Notes: a model not told the origin generated them from the letters alone. DNA of 64,000 nucleotides from Molossus alvarezi (GCA_037176705.1 CM073887.1:29143501-29207500), one strand, 5' to 3'. Numbered from the stretch's first letter, positions 22,302 through 34,990 are shown. Program-made: numbers and translations.

Positions 22302-23018
22302 ATACATATATATTTGCCAAAATTATAAAATATAAATATGTATTTGTAATAATTAAGTAAATATGATCAGTTTACTTAATAAACATGATTGGAAAACATA
22401 ATTTTATACTGTGTATGTAAATATATGAACAGAGATACATAGAGGGAGGAAAAGAGGAAGAGAGAGAGGGAGCAGGCAGTAGGACTAAGGTGTGTTTGCT
22501 GAAATGTTACATTGACTTGGAAGTCGATTTAAGGTGATTTTTGCTTCTTTTTTTGTAAGCTCTATTGAGATTTTTTTTTTTTTTCAAAATAAGGTATGGT
22601 TTTTAAAATGGGAAGATACATTTCTAAAGGAAAAATAATGTTGTTGTGTATTCTCCAGTGTTTTATATATTGGGAGCATATTAAATAGAAAGGAAAATAT
22701 TTGAAATAGCAACTTGTTTTCAACAGAATGGGAAGCTAAAATATTTTTGGGGAGTGAAAGCTACATCCAGATAACAGTAAAATTAATTTGTGCTCAGTTG
22801 TATGATTAACAATTATAAATTTAATCAGAGTTTAGATAAGAGAAAAATCAGCATAAATCAGAGTGTGACAAAGTTTGATTCAGAAAACAGAGTTTTATTT
22901 TGTGACCCTAGGATCTTGTGACCCAATGTGAACAAATACAGGTAAAAAGGCTAAGAATTAGAGTGATCGCAGAAGGAGTAAAATGTGCCAAAGATGTAAT
23001 TTTGGTTCAATTTTTAAA
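22302..23018. other. No recognised feature
   Basis: AT-rich, with a purine patch at 22,440-22,480 that is not a SINE. Ends at the left TSD of the L1. Confidence 0.45.
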
Positions 23019-23259
23019 TAAATGATACCTTTTTTCTTATTAATTTATTATTGTTACAGCCGTTTCTCCTTTTTGTCCCCATTGACACCCTTCTCCCCAT
23101 CCCTCCCATCCTGTCCCCGGCTTTGTTGTCCATGTCCATTGGTTATGTGTACATGTAAATAAGTTCTGTGGTTTATTTCTTTCCTCCCCCCCAATCCCCT
23201 CTTCTGAGGGTGTCAGTCTGTACCCTACTTCCACGTCTCTGGGTCTACCCTATTCCTCA

Positions 23260-26200
23260 GACTGTTATGTTCATTATATTCCACAAATAAGTGAGATCAT
23301 GTGATATTTGTCTTTCTCTGCTTCGCTTGTTTCACTTAGGATAATACTTTCTAGGTCCCTCCATGTCGTCTCAAAAGATAAGAGATCTTTCTTTCCTAAA
23401 GCTGCATAGTACTCCATTATGTAAATGTACCACTGCTATTTTATCCATTCGTCTACTGATGGACATTTGGGCTGTTTCCAGATCTTAGCAATTGTAAATA
23501 GTGCTGCTACAAACATGGGGGTACATATATTTTTTCTGATTGGTGTTTCAGGCTTCTTAGGATATATTCCTAGAAGCGGGATCACTGAGTCAAAAGGCAA
23601 TTCAATTTTTAATATTTTGAGGTAACATCACAGTGTTTTCCATAATGGCTGCACCAATCTGCATTCGCACCAGCAGTGTAGTAGAGTCCCCTTTTCTCCA
23701 CAGCCTCGCCAACACTTGTTGTTTGATGATTTGTTGATGGCGGTCATTCTGACAGGTGTGAGGTGATACCTCATTGTTGTTTTAATTTGCATCTCTCTGA
23801 TGATTAGTGATGTTGAGCATTTCTTCATATGTCTCTTGGCCATTTGTATGTCCTGTTTGGAGAGATGTCTATTCAGCTCCTCTGCCCATTTTTTAATTGG
23901 GTTCTTTGTCTTCCTTTTGTTGAGTTGTATGAGTACTCTATGTATTTTGGAAATTAACCCCTTATCTGATATATCATTGGCAATTATACTCTTCCATACA
24001 GTGGGTTGCATTTCCATTTTGATGGTTGTATCTTTTGCTGTGCAGAAGATTTTGAGTTTGATGTAGTCCCATGTGTTAATTTTTTTCCTTTGTTTCTGTT
24101 GCCTTAGGTGATGTATCAGTGAAAATTCTGCTGCGTATGATGTTTGAAATTTTATTTCCTACATTTTCTTCCAGGATTTTTATGGATTCATGAGTCACAT
24201 TTAAGTCTTTTATCCATTTTGAGTTTATTCTTGTGTAGGGTGTAAGTTGATGGTCTAGTTTCATTTTTCTGCATGCAGCTGCCCAATTTTTCCAACACCA
24301 TTTATTAAAGAGGCTGTCCTTACTCCACTGTATGTTCTTGCCACTTTTGTCAAATATTAGTTGAGCATATTGCCTTGGGTCCATTTCTGGGTTCTCTGTT
24401 CTGTTCCACTGGTCTATATGCCTGTTCTTGTGCCAGTACCACGCAGTTTTGATTACAGTGGCTTTGTAGTATAACCTGAAATCTGGTAATGTGATCCCTC
24501 CAACTTTGTTCTTCATTTTCAAGATTACTGTGGCTATTTGAGGTCTTTTTTTGGTTTCATATGAACTTTTGAAATACTTGTTCTAATTCTGTGTAGTATG
24601 TCATTAATATTTTGATGGAGATTGCATTGAATCTATAGATTGCTTTGGGTACTGTGGACATTTTAATGATGTTAATTCTTCCATTCCATGAACAGGGTAT
24701 GTGCTTCCACTTTTTTATATCTTCCTCTATTTCTTTTTTCAATGACCTGTAGTTTTTTGCAAATAGGTCCTTTACTTCTTTGGTTAAGTTTGTTCCTAGG
24801 TATCTTAATTTTTTTGCCACAATAGTAAATGGGATTATTTTTTCAGTTTCTCTTTCTGTGGCTTCATCATTGGTGTATAAGAATGCCATGGATTTCTTGA
24901 TGTTAATTTTGTATCCTGCTACTTTGCCAAATTTAATTATTAAGTCTAGTAGATTTTTGCTAGAGTGTTTAGGGTTTTCTCTGTATAATATCATGTCATC
25001 TGCAAATAATGACAGTTTCACTTCCTCATTTTCCAATTTGGATCCCTTTCATTTTTTCCTCATGTCTGGTTGCTGTGGCTAAGACTTCCAGTACTATGTC
25101 AATTAAGAGTGGTGAAAGTGGGCATCCTGTCTTGTTCCTGTTCTTAAGGGAAATGCTTTTAGTTTTTGCCCATTGAGTATGATGTTGGGTATAGGTCTTT
25201 CATATATGGCCTTGTTATGTTGAGATATAATCCCTTTATTCTCTCATTGCTGAATGTTTTTATTAGAAATGGATGCTGGATTTTGTCGAATGCCTTTTCA
25301 GCATCTATTAATATGACCATGTGCTTTTTATTTTTCATTTTGTTTATGTGGTTTATCAGATTTATTGATTTGCAAATATTGTACCAGCCTTGCATCCCTG
25401 TGATGAATCCCACTTGGTCATGGTGAATGATTTTTTTTGTTGTATTGCAGATCCGATTTATTAGTATTTTCCTCAGGATTTTGGCATCTATGTTCATCAG
25501 GGATATTGGCCTGTAGTTTTCTTTCTTTGTAGTGTCTTTTTCTGGTTTTGAAATTAGAATTATGCTGGCCTCATAAAACAAGTTTGGAAGTTTTCCTTCT
25601 TCTTGAATTTTTTGAAATAGTTTGAGGAGAATGGGTTTTAGTTCATTTTTTGAATGTTTCGTAAAACACCTCTGTGAAGCCATCCGTGTCTGGGCTTTTG
25701 TTTGTTGAATGATTCTTGATTACCTCTTCAATTTTTTTGTTGTTACTAGTCTGTTCAAGTTTTCTATCTCTTCCTGGTCCAGTTTTGGGAGATTATGTGT
25801 TTCTAGAAATTTGTCCTTTTTGCTTTAATTGTCGAATTTGTTGCCATATAATTGTTCATTGTATTTGTTAACGGTCTTTTGTATTTCTGTGGTGTCAGTT
25901 GTTATTCACTTCTTTTATTTCTGATTTTGTGTATTTGGGTTCTCTCTCTTTGTTTCTTGGTGAGTATAGCTAAGGGTCCATCAATCTTATTTATCTTTTC
26001 AAAAAACCAGCTCTTTGTTTCATTGATACTTTGAATTGTTTTTTTTTTTTGGTCTTTGTTTCATTTATTTCTGCTCTGATCTTTACTATCTCCTTCCTTC
26101 TGATTAATCTGGGTTTTTCTTTTTGTCTGCTTTCTACTTCTTTAAGTTGTAAGGTTAGATAGTCTATTAGAAATTTTTCTTGTTTCTTGAGGTAGGCCTG

Positions 26201-27110
26201 TAGTGCTATGAACTTCCCTCTCAGAACTGCTTTCGCTACATTCCATAGATTTTGTGTTGTTGTGTCTTCATTGTCATTGGTTTCTAGGAAGTTTTTGATT
26301 TCTTCCTTGATCTCCTCGGTAACGCATTCATTGTTTAATAACATGCTATTTAGCCTCCATGTGTTCAAATGTCTTTGCATGTTCTTGTTGCAATTGATTT
26401 CTAGTTTCATGCCATTGTGATCCTAGAAGATGCTTGATATGATTTCAATCTTCTTGAACTTGTAGAGATTTAGTTTGTGTCCTATCATGTGGTCTATCTT
26501 TGAGAATGTGCCATGTGCACTGGAGAAGAATATAAATTCTCTAGTTTTGGGGTGTAATTCTCTGTAGATATCTATTAAATCCATTTGGTCTAGTGCTTCA
26601 TTCAGAGTCTCTGTTTCTTTGCTAATTTTTTGTCTAGAGGATCTATCCAGTGATGTCTGTGGGGTGTTGACGTCTCCTGCTATGATTGTATTGCTATCGA
26701 TTTCTCCTTTTATAGGAGAAGTCCTATAGAATATTTTTAATGTATTTTGCCGCTCCTATATTGAGTGCATATATGTTTATCAAGGTTATATCTTCCTGTT
26801 GGATACATCCTTTCAATATTATGTAGTGGCCTTCTTTGTCTCTAGTTATGGCCTTCATTTTGAAATCTATTATATCAGATATGAGAATTGCTACCCCAGC
26901 TTTTTTTTTCTTTTTGTTTGCTTGGAAGATTTTTTTCCATCCCTTCACTTTCAACCTATGTGAGTCTTTTGTTGTAAGGTGGGTCTCTTGTAAACAACAT
27001 ATAGATGTTCTTATCCAATCAGCTACTCTGTGTCTTTTTTGGGAGCATTCAATCCATTTATATTGAAGGTGATTATTGATATGTACTTATTTATTGCCAT
27101 TTTTGTTTAG
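23260..27110 (-). pseudogene. L1 ORF2 relic (endonuclease, reverse transcriptase, Cys-rich domain)
   Basis: Collinear broken frames cover the whole of ORF2. 26,954-26,724 is endonuclease (KKAGVAILISD, RDKEGHYIILKG, INIYALN). 26,410-25,991 is the linker after the endonuclease ([29 protein letters not shown]). 25,683-25,159 is reverse transcriptase with [34 protein letters not shown] and catalytic IDAEKAFD. 25,036-24,557 carries the catalytic [11 protein letters not shown]. 24,522-24,076 has [16 protein letters not shown]. 24,017-23,628 ends with the Cys-rich knuckle [18 protein letters not shown]. Spacing between landmarks equals that of a normal ORF2 of about 1,275 residues, so no large deletion occurred. 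Frameshifts and stops make it non-functional. Confidence 0.88.
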
Positions 27111-27145
27111 TGTGGTTATATTTCTCTTCCTATTTCTCCTGCTAA

Positions 27146-28048
27146 TTACAGCAGTCCTTTTAACATTTCTTGCAGTGCTGGTTTGGTGCTAATATATTCC
27201 CTTAGCCTTTTTATGTCTGGGAAGCTCTTTATTTGACCTTCTATTTTGAATGATAGCCTTGCTGGGTAGAGTAGTCTTGGATTCAGATCTTTGATTTTCA
27301 TGACCTTGATTACTTCATGCCACTCCCTTCTGGCCTGTAGTGTTTCTTGTGAGAAGTCAGCTGAGAGCCTTATGGGATTTCCTTTGTAGGTAACCTGTTG
27401 CTTATCTCTTGCTGCCTTTAGGATTCTCTCTTTGTCTTTAATTTTTGGCATTTTGATTACTATGTGTCTTGGTGTGGGCCTGTTTGAGTTCTTCTTACTT
27501 GGGGCTCTCTGTGCTTCTTGAACTTGAATGCCTTCTTCCTTCACCCAATTAGGGAAGTTTTCTGTCACTATTTTTTCAAATATATTCTCTAACCCTTGCT
27601 CATTTTCTTCTTCTCAGGGACTCCTATGATGCGAATATTATTACATTTCCAGTTGTCCCACAGTTCTCTTAAGCTATCTTCCTGTTTTTTAATCATTTTT
27701 TTCTTTTGGTTTTCTGATTGCGTGATTTTTTCTACCCTGTTTTTTAATTCACTGAGTCGGTCCTCAGCTTCCTCTACTCTGCTGTTTAGTACTTCCAGTG
27801 TGGTCTTTATTTTTGCTATGTCATTCTTCATTTCTTCTTGGTGGTTTTTTCATTTCCAATTGGTTGATTTTCAATGTTTCTATGTCTTTACTCATGGCAT
27901 TGATGTCCTTACTCATGCTGTTGAGCTTCCTCAGGATCATGGCTCTGAATTCTAGGGCTGTTAACTTGCTTAACTCAATTTCATTTATCTCATTTTCGTT
28001 AGAGGTCTCTTGTTCTTTCATTTTGGATTTGTTTTTTTGTTTCTCCAT
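27146..28048 (-). pseudogene. L1 ORF1 relic
   Basis: Three collinear frames. 28,048-27,821 holds the basic start and early coiled coil (ELSKLTALEFRAMILRKL). 27,831-27,589 holds the late coiled coil and the start of the RRM-like domain, with NNIRIIGVPE. 27,568-27,146 holds the rest of the RRM and the C-terminal domain, ending EYISTKPALQEMLKGLL at a natural stop. At least two frameshifts separate them. This copy has the C-terminal tail that the HAL1 ORF1 lacks, and it serves as the internal comparison. Confidence 0.85.
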
Positions 28049-28863
28049 TTGGATATCTCAGTGGGTTTGGAGCCTGCCAAATCTTTCCTGTGGGTGTTGG
28101 TGTTCTGCTGTTTGTGGCTCCCTCTACTGGGTTTGGATGAGCATGGGAGGAACCACATTAAACATCTCTGTCAGATCTTACTTTCCTGGGTAGAGTTGCA
28201 AGCCCAGGAAAGGTCACTTATCCAATAGCTTTTTGCCTGGAGCCTATTAGTTATGGTTGCTTAAAGAACCTTGGGTTCTCAGTTGAATGACAAACTCTCT
28301 CAGGTGTACAGCGTAAGGGGATTTTCTAAGGGTGGGGCAGATGCTGGTTGTTAATGAGCCTCAATTTGCATTTCATTGGCCCACCGGGTGGGGTTGAATC
28401 TCTGAAAGAGGGGCTGCCGCTTCTCCCTAGAGCCCTGGGAAGGAGTAAGATGACCACTGGCCTGCATGGCGCAACTCCACCAAAGTTATGAGCGCCCTCC
28501 AAATCCCGAGTGTCCCCACACACTTCCAGTCCAGTCCACCCTCCCTCTGCTAGCCCAAGGTGAGTGACTGTGGCTATTTTAATGCTGCGTTCCGGCTCTC
28601 TGGGCTGTGGAGCCAGTTGGGAATTTAACTCCAAGGGCGCTGCTTTCAGCTAAGACTGCTGCTATCCCTGGGCTCCCAGTCCCCTTCTCATGCTTCCACA
28701 GTCCTACCAGGATTGATTCAGTGTTTCCGGTTTTATGGTCCTCGCAAGCTGCTTTTCTGTTGCCTTTTTTTGATGATTTGTCTTCATTTTAGTTGTAATT
28801 CCAGTTTTGTCCTGGGAGATGGTCTGTGTACTTCCATTCACTCTGACGCCATTTTGGAATCTC
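28049..28863 (-). promoter_or_regulatory. L1 5' UTR
   Basis: It lies between the 5' TSD and ORF1. GC content is higher than the surroundings, and the 5' end carries a YY1-like core (complement of GACGCCATTTTGG at 28,845-28,857). It aligns by eye with the 5' UTR of the L1 at 55.2-56.1 kb but lacks that copy's internal tandem repeat. Confidence 0.65.
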
Positions 28864-28873
28864 TAAATGATAC

Positions 28874-29975
28874 ACTTTAATTGATATAATGAATGACAGT
28901 ATTTTTGAGTATATGTATTCCATAGGTGAATATGTAGAGAAAAACTTGAATGATTGCTTGTCTGAAGAGGTTATCAAAATGGGTAAGTATCATTTCATTC
29001 CTGTACTTGTTGCATGTTGATATTTGGAAAAAAATGCTGGACATTTGATTATTGTCATCTTATTTAATTAAACACTATTTATTCTTCCAGATGTCAATCC
29101 TGCAACATGTATATGATCTAAATATTGGGGTATTACATTTCCTTGAGAGGCCCATCATTTGTTTGCTCTCTGGGCTATTTGTTTTTCTTATTGTCTTTTC
29201 TGTATTGCGAAGGAGATAAAGTGAAAAAAGATTTATGTCTGACTAAATTTTAGCATCTGCTCTATCCTCCCATTATGTTGCTGCTCTAAATGTACTGTTG
29301 CTGAAAAATTGCCCTTGTCAGCCAGAAAAATTGCTTAGCAATATGATCTAATATATTTCTCTTGTTCTTAAGGCAGAAATCATTCTTGTAACCATATTAC
29401 ATAGATGTGTTTCTTGTAATTCAATGAACATCTTATGAAACTACCACTAATTAGCAGAATATTTAATTTGGGCCCCATAATGGAGAACCTGTTTTTCTTT
29501 CCTACCGGTTCTAAGAGATATTATCTCTTAGGTCACATCCAACTGACAATAAATGAGTGCTTAGAAGGAAAAGCTTGCATTCAACTCTGTGCAATGTTAT
29601 TAGTGTCTTAACTGGTAAACACAGGTCCTAACGCAAAGGTTTATGTACCCTATCCTTTACAAATACACTGTATACACAAAATAAGAGTCCCAACTCTTTT
29701 CTCTTGAGCAGGGACCATAAGTTTATTAAGAAGATATGAAGGTCTTGGGTGTGGATGGACAAGAAAAGAGATAATGTTTTTTTTTTTCTTTGATGACAAA
29801 ATCATTTCCATAAGTCATTGAGGTAGGCACTTATATAGAATGTTGGTTTTACATAGCCATGGGGGCTGTCATGATGCTTCACCAGAAAACCAAGATAGCT
29901 GTGGGATTGAAGTCCATTGTTTTTCTGAGTGTCGACAATACATGGTGTGCACAGGTTCTGTTGTGTCCTTCTGCA
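28874..29975. other. No recognised feature
   Basis: AT-rich single-copy-looking sequence between the L1 and a Ves. A 66-codon frame at 29,859-30,059 runs into the SINE and is not a gene. Confidence 0.45.
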
Positions 29976-29990
29976 GATTATATGACATTT

Positions 29991-30204
29991 AAAAACTATA
30001 TTTTCATTGATTTTTTTAGAGAGAGAAGAAGGAAAAAAGCAATAGAAACATGGATGTAAGAGAGAAACATCGATCCACTGCCTCCTGCATGCCCCCTACT
30101 AGGGATCAAACGTGCAACCCAGGCATGTGCCCTGACTGGGAATAGAACCAGGACCTCTCAGTCCATGGGAGGACACTTAATCCACTGAGTCACACAAGCT
30201 GGGT
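29991..30204 (-). mobile_element. Ves-type SINE
   Basis: Antisense body 'cactgcctcctgcatgccccctactaggg' and head ending 'cacacaagctgggt'. A perfect duplication GATTATATGACATTT at 29,976-29,990 and 30,205-30,219. Confidence 0.93.
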
Positions 30205-30219
30205 GATTATATGACATTT

Positions 30220-30699
30220 TTTTAGCCAACCCCTTTGCTCCACCCACAGTCTGAGCTTTACAGCCATCACTTCAATCTCACATTTGAATGAGTGTTCATT
30301 TATCTTTACTTAAACCTATTAGTAAGGTGGGTAAATAATCAAAAACTGAACAGAAAGTATACAAATGTTGGAGGAATGTCACGTGAACCAAATGGAAGTA
30401 ACCCGAGTAAAGAGGTAAGCAAACACTCACCTTTCCTTTTCTAGGTGAGTACAGTCTCAAACTGCACAGTAGGATGCCAGGCTAGAGTCTCAAGCTCATG
30501 ATATGTTACCTGTTTTTCAAGTCCAACATTTTTTTTTCTTTGTTTTGAGTATAATCTAATGGTGCTCAGCCAGAGCCATTGTATTAAAAACATATAGAAA
30601 AATTTTGGCAAGTTGCATGTCTCTGGAGTGGGTGAGGGTGGAAAGAATTAGAATCTGTGAAATCAGTTATTTATAGCATTTAAATTTTACTAGATATTT
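30220..30699. other. No recognised feature
   Basis: Ordinary AT-rich sequence. No open frame of note. Confidence 0.45.
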
Positions 30700-30930
30700 T
30701 AATTGAATTTACTAGGGTGATAGTGGCTAATAAAATTGTAGAAGTTTCAGGAGTACCATTCAATAATACATCATCTGTGTATTGTATTGTGTGTTCGCCT
30801 CCCTAAGTCAAGTTTCCTTCTGCCACCATTTATCCCCCTTCACCCTCTTCTGCCTCACCCCACCCACTTTCCTTTCTGACACCCACTTCCTGCTCATGCA
30901 GCCTCCCAGGTGAGAATACTGGTCTAAACT
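30700..30930 (-). mobile_element. L1 3' end
   Basis: The reverse complement of 30,712-30,800 aligns with the sense 3' ends at 6112-6233 and 39,340-39,455 (shared 'gaacacacaatacaatacacagatgatgta'-like core). The following 'ttccttctgccaccatttatcccccttcaccctc' is its antisense upstream part. Confidence 0.7.
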
Positions 30931-30931
30931 G

Positions 30932-31403
30932 GCTGGCTCAGAACAAAATGATAATGTCAAGGATAGCTTAGAATTATAAAATCAGAAAACTTCCTACTGA
31001 CTTTCCTATTGACTGACTTTGGTGTGCCTCATAGTTTCTTTCTAACGCTGAATTTATTATAGCACCTAAAACTTGATTTTATATTTTTATTATAAATCTG
31101 TCTCTTAGCCTAGATTGCCAATGTCCAGCCTACATACAGAAAGTAGAATACATTAATAAACTAAATAGTCTTAATAAATATTTTATGAAATTCTCTGTTT
31201 AAAAACATTTACTTCTGATGGGTGAAAAGTTGACGAACATGGTTTACCACTTACTAATTAAGAGGTAAGGAGGGAAGTATATATGTAAGAAGAAAATATA
31301 ATTTATTTGTACATTTACCATTCTTGAAATGCCTTTCAGTTATTATAGTAAATGATTTTAAAGTTAGGTTTTAAAAAAGTTATTTTGAGAAGCATGGATG
31401 TGT
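30932..31403. other. No recognised feature
   Basis: AT-rich spacer between two L1 relics. Confidence 0.4.
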
Positions 31404-31404
31404 T

Positions 31405-32095
31405 TTATATTTCCAACTTAATTTAGATATGACTGACAAATAAAATTTTATGTATTTAGGTTGTACAGTGTAATTCACAAAAAATACAATATGATGATTA
31501 AATATATGTATGCATTGTGAAATGACTGATATAATCTGATTAATTAGCAAATTCATCACTTCAAATAGTAACTTTTCTCTGTGTGTGTGTGTGTATGTGT
31601 GTGCTTGTGCCTGTGTAGGTGGTGAGAACACTTGAGATTCTACTCCCTTAACAAATTTTAAGTATACAGTACAATAATCACCATGTTGTACATTAGATCC
31701 TCAGAACTTATTATATAACTAAAAATTTAACCCTTTGACCAATATCTTCCCATTTCTCCCAACCTCCAGACCCTGTCATCCACCATTAGATTTTCTTTTT
31801 TAAATATTCTTTCTTTATTGATTTTAGAAAGAGAGGATGGGAGAGGGAGAGAGAGTTAGAAACATTGATGAGAGAGAACACTGATTGGCTGCCTCCTGCA
31901 TTCCCCCCACTGGGGACCAGACCCATAACCTGGGCATGTGCCCTGACCGGGAATTGAACCAGCAGCCTCTTGGTACATGGGTCAACGCTCAACCACTGAG
32001 CCATACCAGCCAGGCACCATTTGATTTTCTTGTTCCATGAGTTTAACATTTTAGATTCAACAAGTAAGTGAGATTCAACAGTATTTATAAAATAT
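31405..32095 (-). mobile_element. L1MA-type 3' end split by a SINE
   Basis: 31,405-31,780 follows the antisense L1MA 3' region: 'gtattcattgtg-like' text, 'ggtggtgagaacacttgagattctactccc', 'caccatgttgtacattagatcctcagaactt', 'ccctttgaccaatatcttcccat'. After the Ves it resumes at 32,032 with 'gttccatgagtttaacattttagattcaacaagtaagtgag'. A (TG) tract at 31,579-31,604 is internal. Confidence 0.75.
31798..32014 (-). mobile_element. Ves-type SINE nested in L1MA
   Basis: Head ends 'ccataccagccaggc' at 32,014. The A-tail is T-rich sequence at 31,798. The duplication CACCATTAGATTTTCTT at 31,781-31,797 and 32,015-32,031 differs at one position (A/T). Confidence 0.93.
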
Positions 32096-32222
32096 TATTT
32101 TTGTACATTAATCAAAATACTATATAAAATTTTATGTGCTAATACTTGATAATTGTTGAATTTTAACTTTTCTAGTCAAGTCACATAATATACACATAGA
32201 CTTGACTTTGAAAATGCTTGCT

Positions 32223-32483
32223 GTTACCCTGGCCAGTTTGGCTCAGCAGTTAGAGCATCGGCCCACAGATCAGTGAGTCTCAGGTTTGATTCTGGTCAAG
32301 GGCATGTACCTCAGTTGCGGTTCATCCCTGGCCCTGATCAGGTCATGCAGGAGCAACCAGTTGATGTGTCCCTCTCACATCATGTGTCTCTCTCTCTCCC
32401 TCCCTTCCATTCTATCTGAAGATAAATAGAAAAATATCCTCGGGTGGAGGATTAAAAAAACAGAGAGATGCAAGAACAGGAAA
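32223..32483 (+). mobile_element. Ves-type SINE, long-tail form
   Basis: Head 'ccctggccagtttggctcagcagttagagcatcgg', tail containing 'aaaaatatcctcgggtggaggatt'. TSD AAAATGCTTGCT at 32,211-32,222 and 32,484-32,495. It stands inverted to the SINE ending 208 bp upstream. Confidence 0.92.
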
Positions 32484-32495
32484 AAAATGCTTGCT

Positions 32496-34244
32496 CCCCT
32501 CTGAATGCAGAAATAGTTATATCAATTTAAGGGATTATCCCTCCCACCAAGAGTTTCACAGAGACAACCATTTTTTTTTTTTTCTTTAATCTCACCAGAA
32601 CCAAACTAGACATAAGCTCAGGCAAAAGGCTCTACCACAAAAGATGAGACTAAACACATTTTAGTCAAATGCTTATCCAGGATATTGAGAAAAATTATGT
32701 GTTTGTCAACGTATCTATTATTACTTTGTTTGGGGTACAAGTAAGAATATTTAAGAGAAACAAATTTGCTCACATTACTGAAATAAAATAATGTTATGAC
32801 ATGAATTTTTAAAATTTACTGATATAAAACTAAAATATACCAAATTGTAATCTAGACTGAGTTAATTTATAATGCTGCTCATAACATTAGACCATTTATT
32901 TAAGAAAAGTTGAGTATGAGTAATTACAGATTAAATGATACTATATATATATATATATATATCTGATACATATACATGTATCACAATCTGTTATTTCACA
33001 TACACATAATTCTAAGGTTACCATGTTACCATATACATAACAATTGTTTTCTTTACCATGCAACAGTAGTCTTTAACATCAGCATTTCAAAACTCACAAA
33101 ATCATTGCATGAAGAACTTGGGACTGCCACTTGGAAAGTTATTTAAACACCAGCATTTTATAGAGGTTAAAAGGTGTGCAGGGATATTGAAAAAGTTAGT
33201 CAAATGAGCAAATGACTACAATTTAATAGCCACTGATCATATTCTTGATCAGCTTGTAATATAAGTTGGAATATATAAAAGTCAGGGAAAGAATTGTTAT
33301 AATAATTTAAAAATGTCTGTGTGCTGTGTCCATTCATTTGGTATTCTTATTTGTTTGTAATTATATATAATATTTCATACATTTGTCCTCGCCTCCTCTC
33401 AGGCTTTCCTGTGGTGTGTAACCATGTTTTCCTTCTCTCACTTGTCCTTGAATATACAATGATAACTTCAGCTGGCAGGGGCTGTGGCCTTTGATTTGAA
33501 TGTATTCGGGTTGAGCAAAGTACATTCCAGTCCACTGTCCCTGGAGATCATGTCTCATTGTCCCCCAGGCTATTTGCTTCTCACTCTGTGGCATCTGTCA
33601 GTCATCGCCCTGCACCGACTGTCAGTGAGTCTTCCAATAATTGGTATATTTTACATATAAGGAGTGTGTTTCTATGAGTGGCTATCTGCTTAGGAACTAA
33701 AAATAAATAAAGGCTTTGGAATAAGGGAGAATTAGTTATCAATTGTGAACACATCTGTCTATATGATATACAATATTTGGAAAAGGGTAATTTTCATAAT
33801 CAATGGGGTTGTTTTTCACCTAAAAAATATGGCATAGAGTATTTGTCAGGTAGCATCATTATGAATGACTAGCACAAGGTAAGGGTCCAATAAATAAAAG
33901 ATCTCTGTCTCTAACCTCTTTTCTTCCTACTCTATCCACCTCTTCCCCTTCCCTTCTATTTTATGCTTCTTGAGTGCAAGAAACAATGTACTAGTTAGCA
34001 AAAGAGTATTAAAAAGGAGAGGTAGAAAAGTTGGCTTGAAGACAATAGCAAAAGAATACAGTGCCATTTAGTGATTACATAACAGGTTTGATGTAATAAA
34101 GGCCTGGCTTAAGCAAGGGCAATGGAAATTGAAAGCTGAAAGAAAAACTGTGAGACAAAATGCAGAGATAGAAATAACAAGACTTGTGCAAGAATTGAAA
34201 TTTTAATAGGACAAATATTATTATATCACATTACACTTTAAATT
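32496..34244. other. No recognised gene
   Basis: AT-rich, with a (TA) tract at 32,942-32,962. 33,340-33,600 is less AT-rich and carries two overlapping minus-strand frames (62 and 77 codons) without recognisable homology. I cannot tell whether that part is a conserved non-coding block. Confidence 0.45.
32942..32962. repeat. (TA)10 microsatellite
   Basis: Uninterrupted TA run of about 21 bp. Confidence 0.95.
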
Positions 34245-34254
34245 GTCCATAATA

Positions 34255-34487
34255 GCCCGGCCAGTGTGTCTCAGTGGTTGAGCGTCGATACATGCACCAA
34301 GAGGTCACCTGTTCCATTCCAGGTCAGGGCACACGCCCGGGTTGGGGGCCCAATCCCCACTGGGGGGCATACAGGAGGCAGCCAATTGATGTTCTCTCTC
34401 ATCCATGTTTCTATCTCTCTCCCTTTCCCTTCTTCTCTTTCTAAAACAATAAAGAAAATATATCCTCACCTGAGGATAAAAAAAAAA
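34255..34487 (+). mobile_element. Ves-type SINE
   Basis: Head 'gcccggccagtgtgtctcagtggttgagcgtcg', body 'ggtcagggcacacgcccgggttgg', tail 'tatatcctcacctgaggata' plus A10. The flanks GTCCATAATA (34,245-34,254) and GTCTATGATA (34,488-34,497) are an imperfect duplication. Confidence 0.9.
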
Positions 34488-34685
34488 GTCTATGATATTA
34501 AATGGAGACATTAGACAGAAGTTATTAATTTTGTAACTACCTTTTTCTTTGAACAAATAATTTTGGGGGCAGACAAGTACAGTACTTCTGTTCAGTGGAC
34601 TATGTTGTCCTCTGTCTATTGTACTCAAGATACAGTCATGAATAAGGCAGAGAAACTATTGCCCTTATGCACCTTATATTCTATA

Positions 34686-34990
34686 TCAGGGGTTACCAAA
34701 CATTCTCTGTAAAAGACCAGACAGCAAATATTTAGGCTTTCCTGGACATAAGGTATGTTTGTAACACTAACAAAGTCAAGGCAATATTTAAACACATCAC
34801 CATGTTTATTTTCTAATAAGGCAGTTATTTAGGGACACTAACATTTGGATTTTATATATTTTTTTCTTGAAAGGCCTGTGAACTACTCTTTACTTATCTC
34901 CTCAACCATTTACATATGAAGAGGAACATGTTTAGTTTGCAAGCCATACAAAATAGGCAGTGAAATGGATTGGGTGGCCAGCCCTAGTTA
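34686..34990. mobile_element. Non-autonomous hAT-Charlie-like DNA transposon relic
   Basis: Begins 'caggggttaccaaacattctctgtaaaagaccagacagcaaatatttaggctttcc' (in pieces) and ends 'gggtggccagccctag', giving imperfect terminal inverted repeats around CAGGGGTTxxCAAA. It is the family whose complement reads 'gggccaaatccggcccg', also seen at 62.8-63.0 kb. Exact family not certain. No clean 8-bp TSD found. Confidence 0.6.

Larger units (their letters stand above)
23029..28863 (-). mobile_element. Full-length degenerate L1 (LINE-1)
   Basis: A complete 5.8-kb L1 on the minus strand. The 5' UTR (28,863 to about 28,049) begins near a CAAAATGGCGTC core. ORF1 relic is 28,048-27,146, ORF2 relic about 27,110-23,260, then a G-rich 3' UTR with AATAAA (complement 23,044-23,049) and an A-rich tail. 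The duplication TAAATGATAC is at 23,019-23,028 and 28,864-28,873. It extends to TAAATGATAC(A)CTTT if one base was lost from the left copy. Every reading frame is broken, so it is dead, but domain order is complete. Confidence 0.88.

Noticed and set aside
22436..22480. GA-rich patch suspected to be a minus-strand SINE
   Set aside because: No tRNA-like head, B box or TSD follows it.
24780..25082. Plus-strand 100-codon frame opposite L1
   Set aside because: Antisense shadow of the L1 reverse-transcriptase region that carries the FADD motif on the minus strand.
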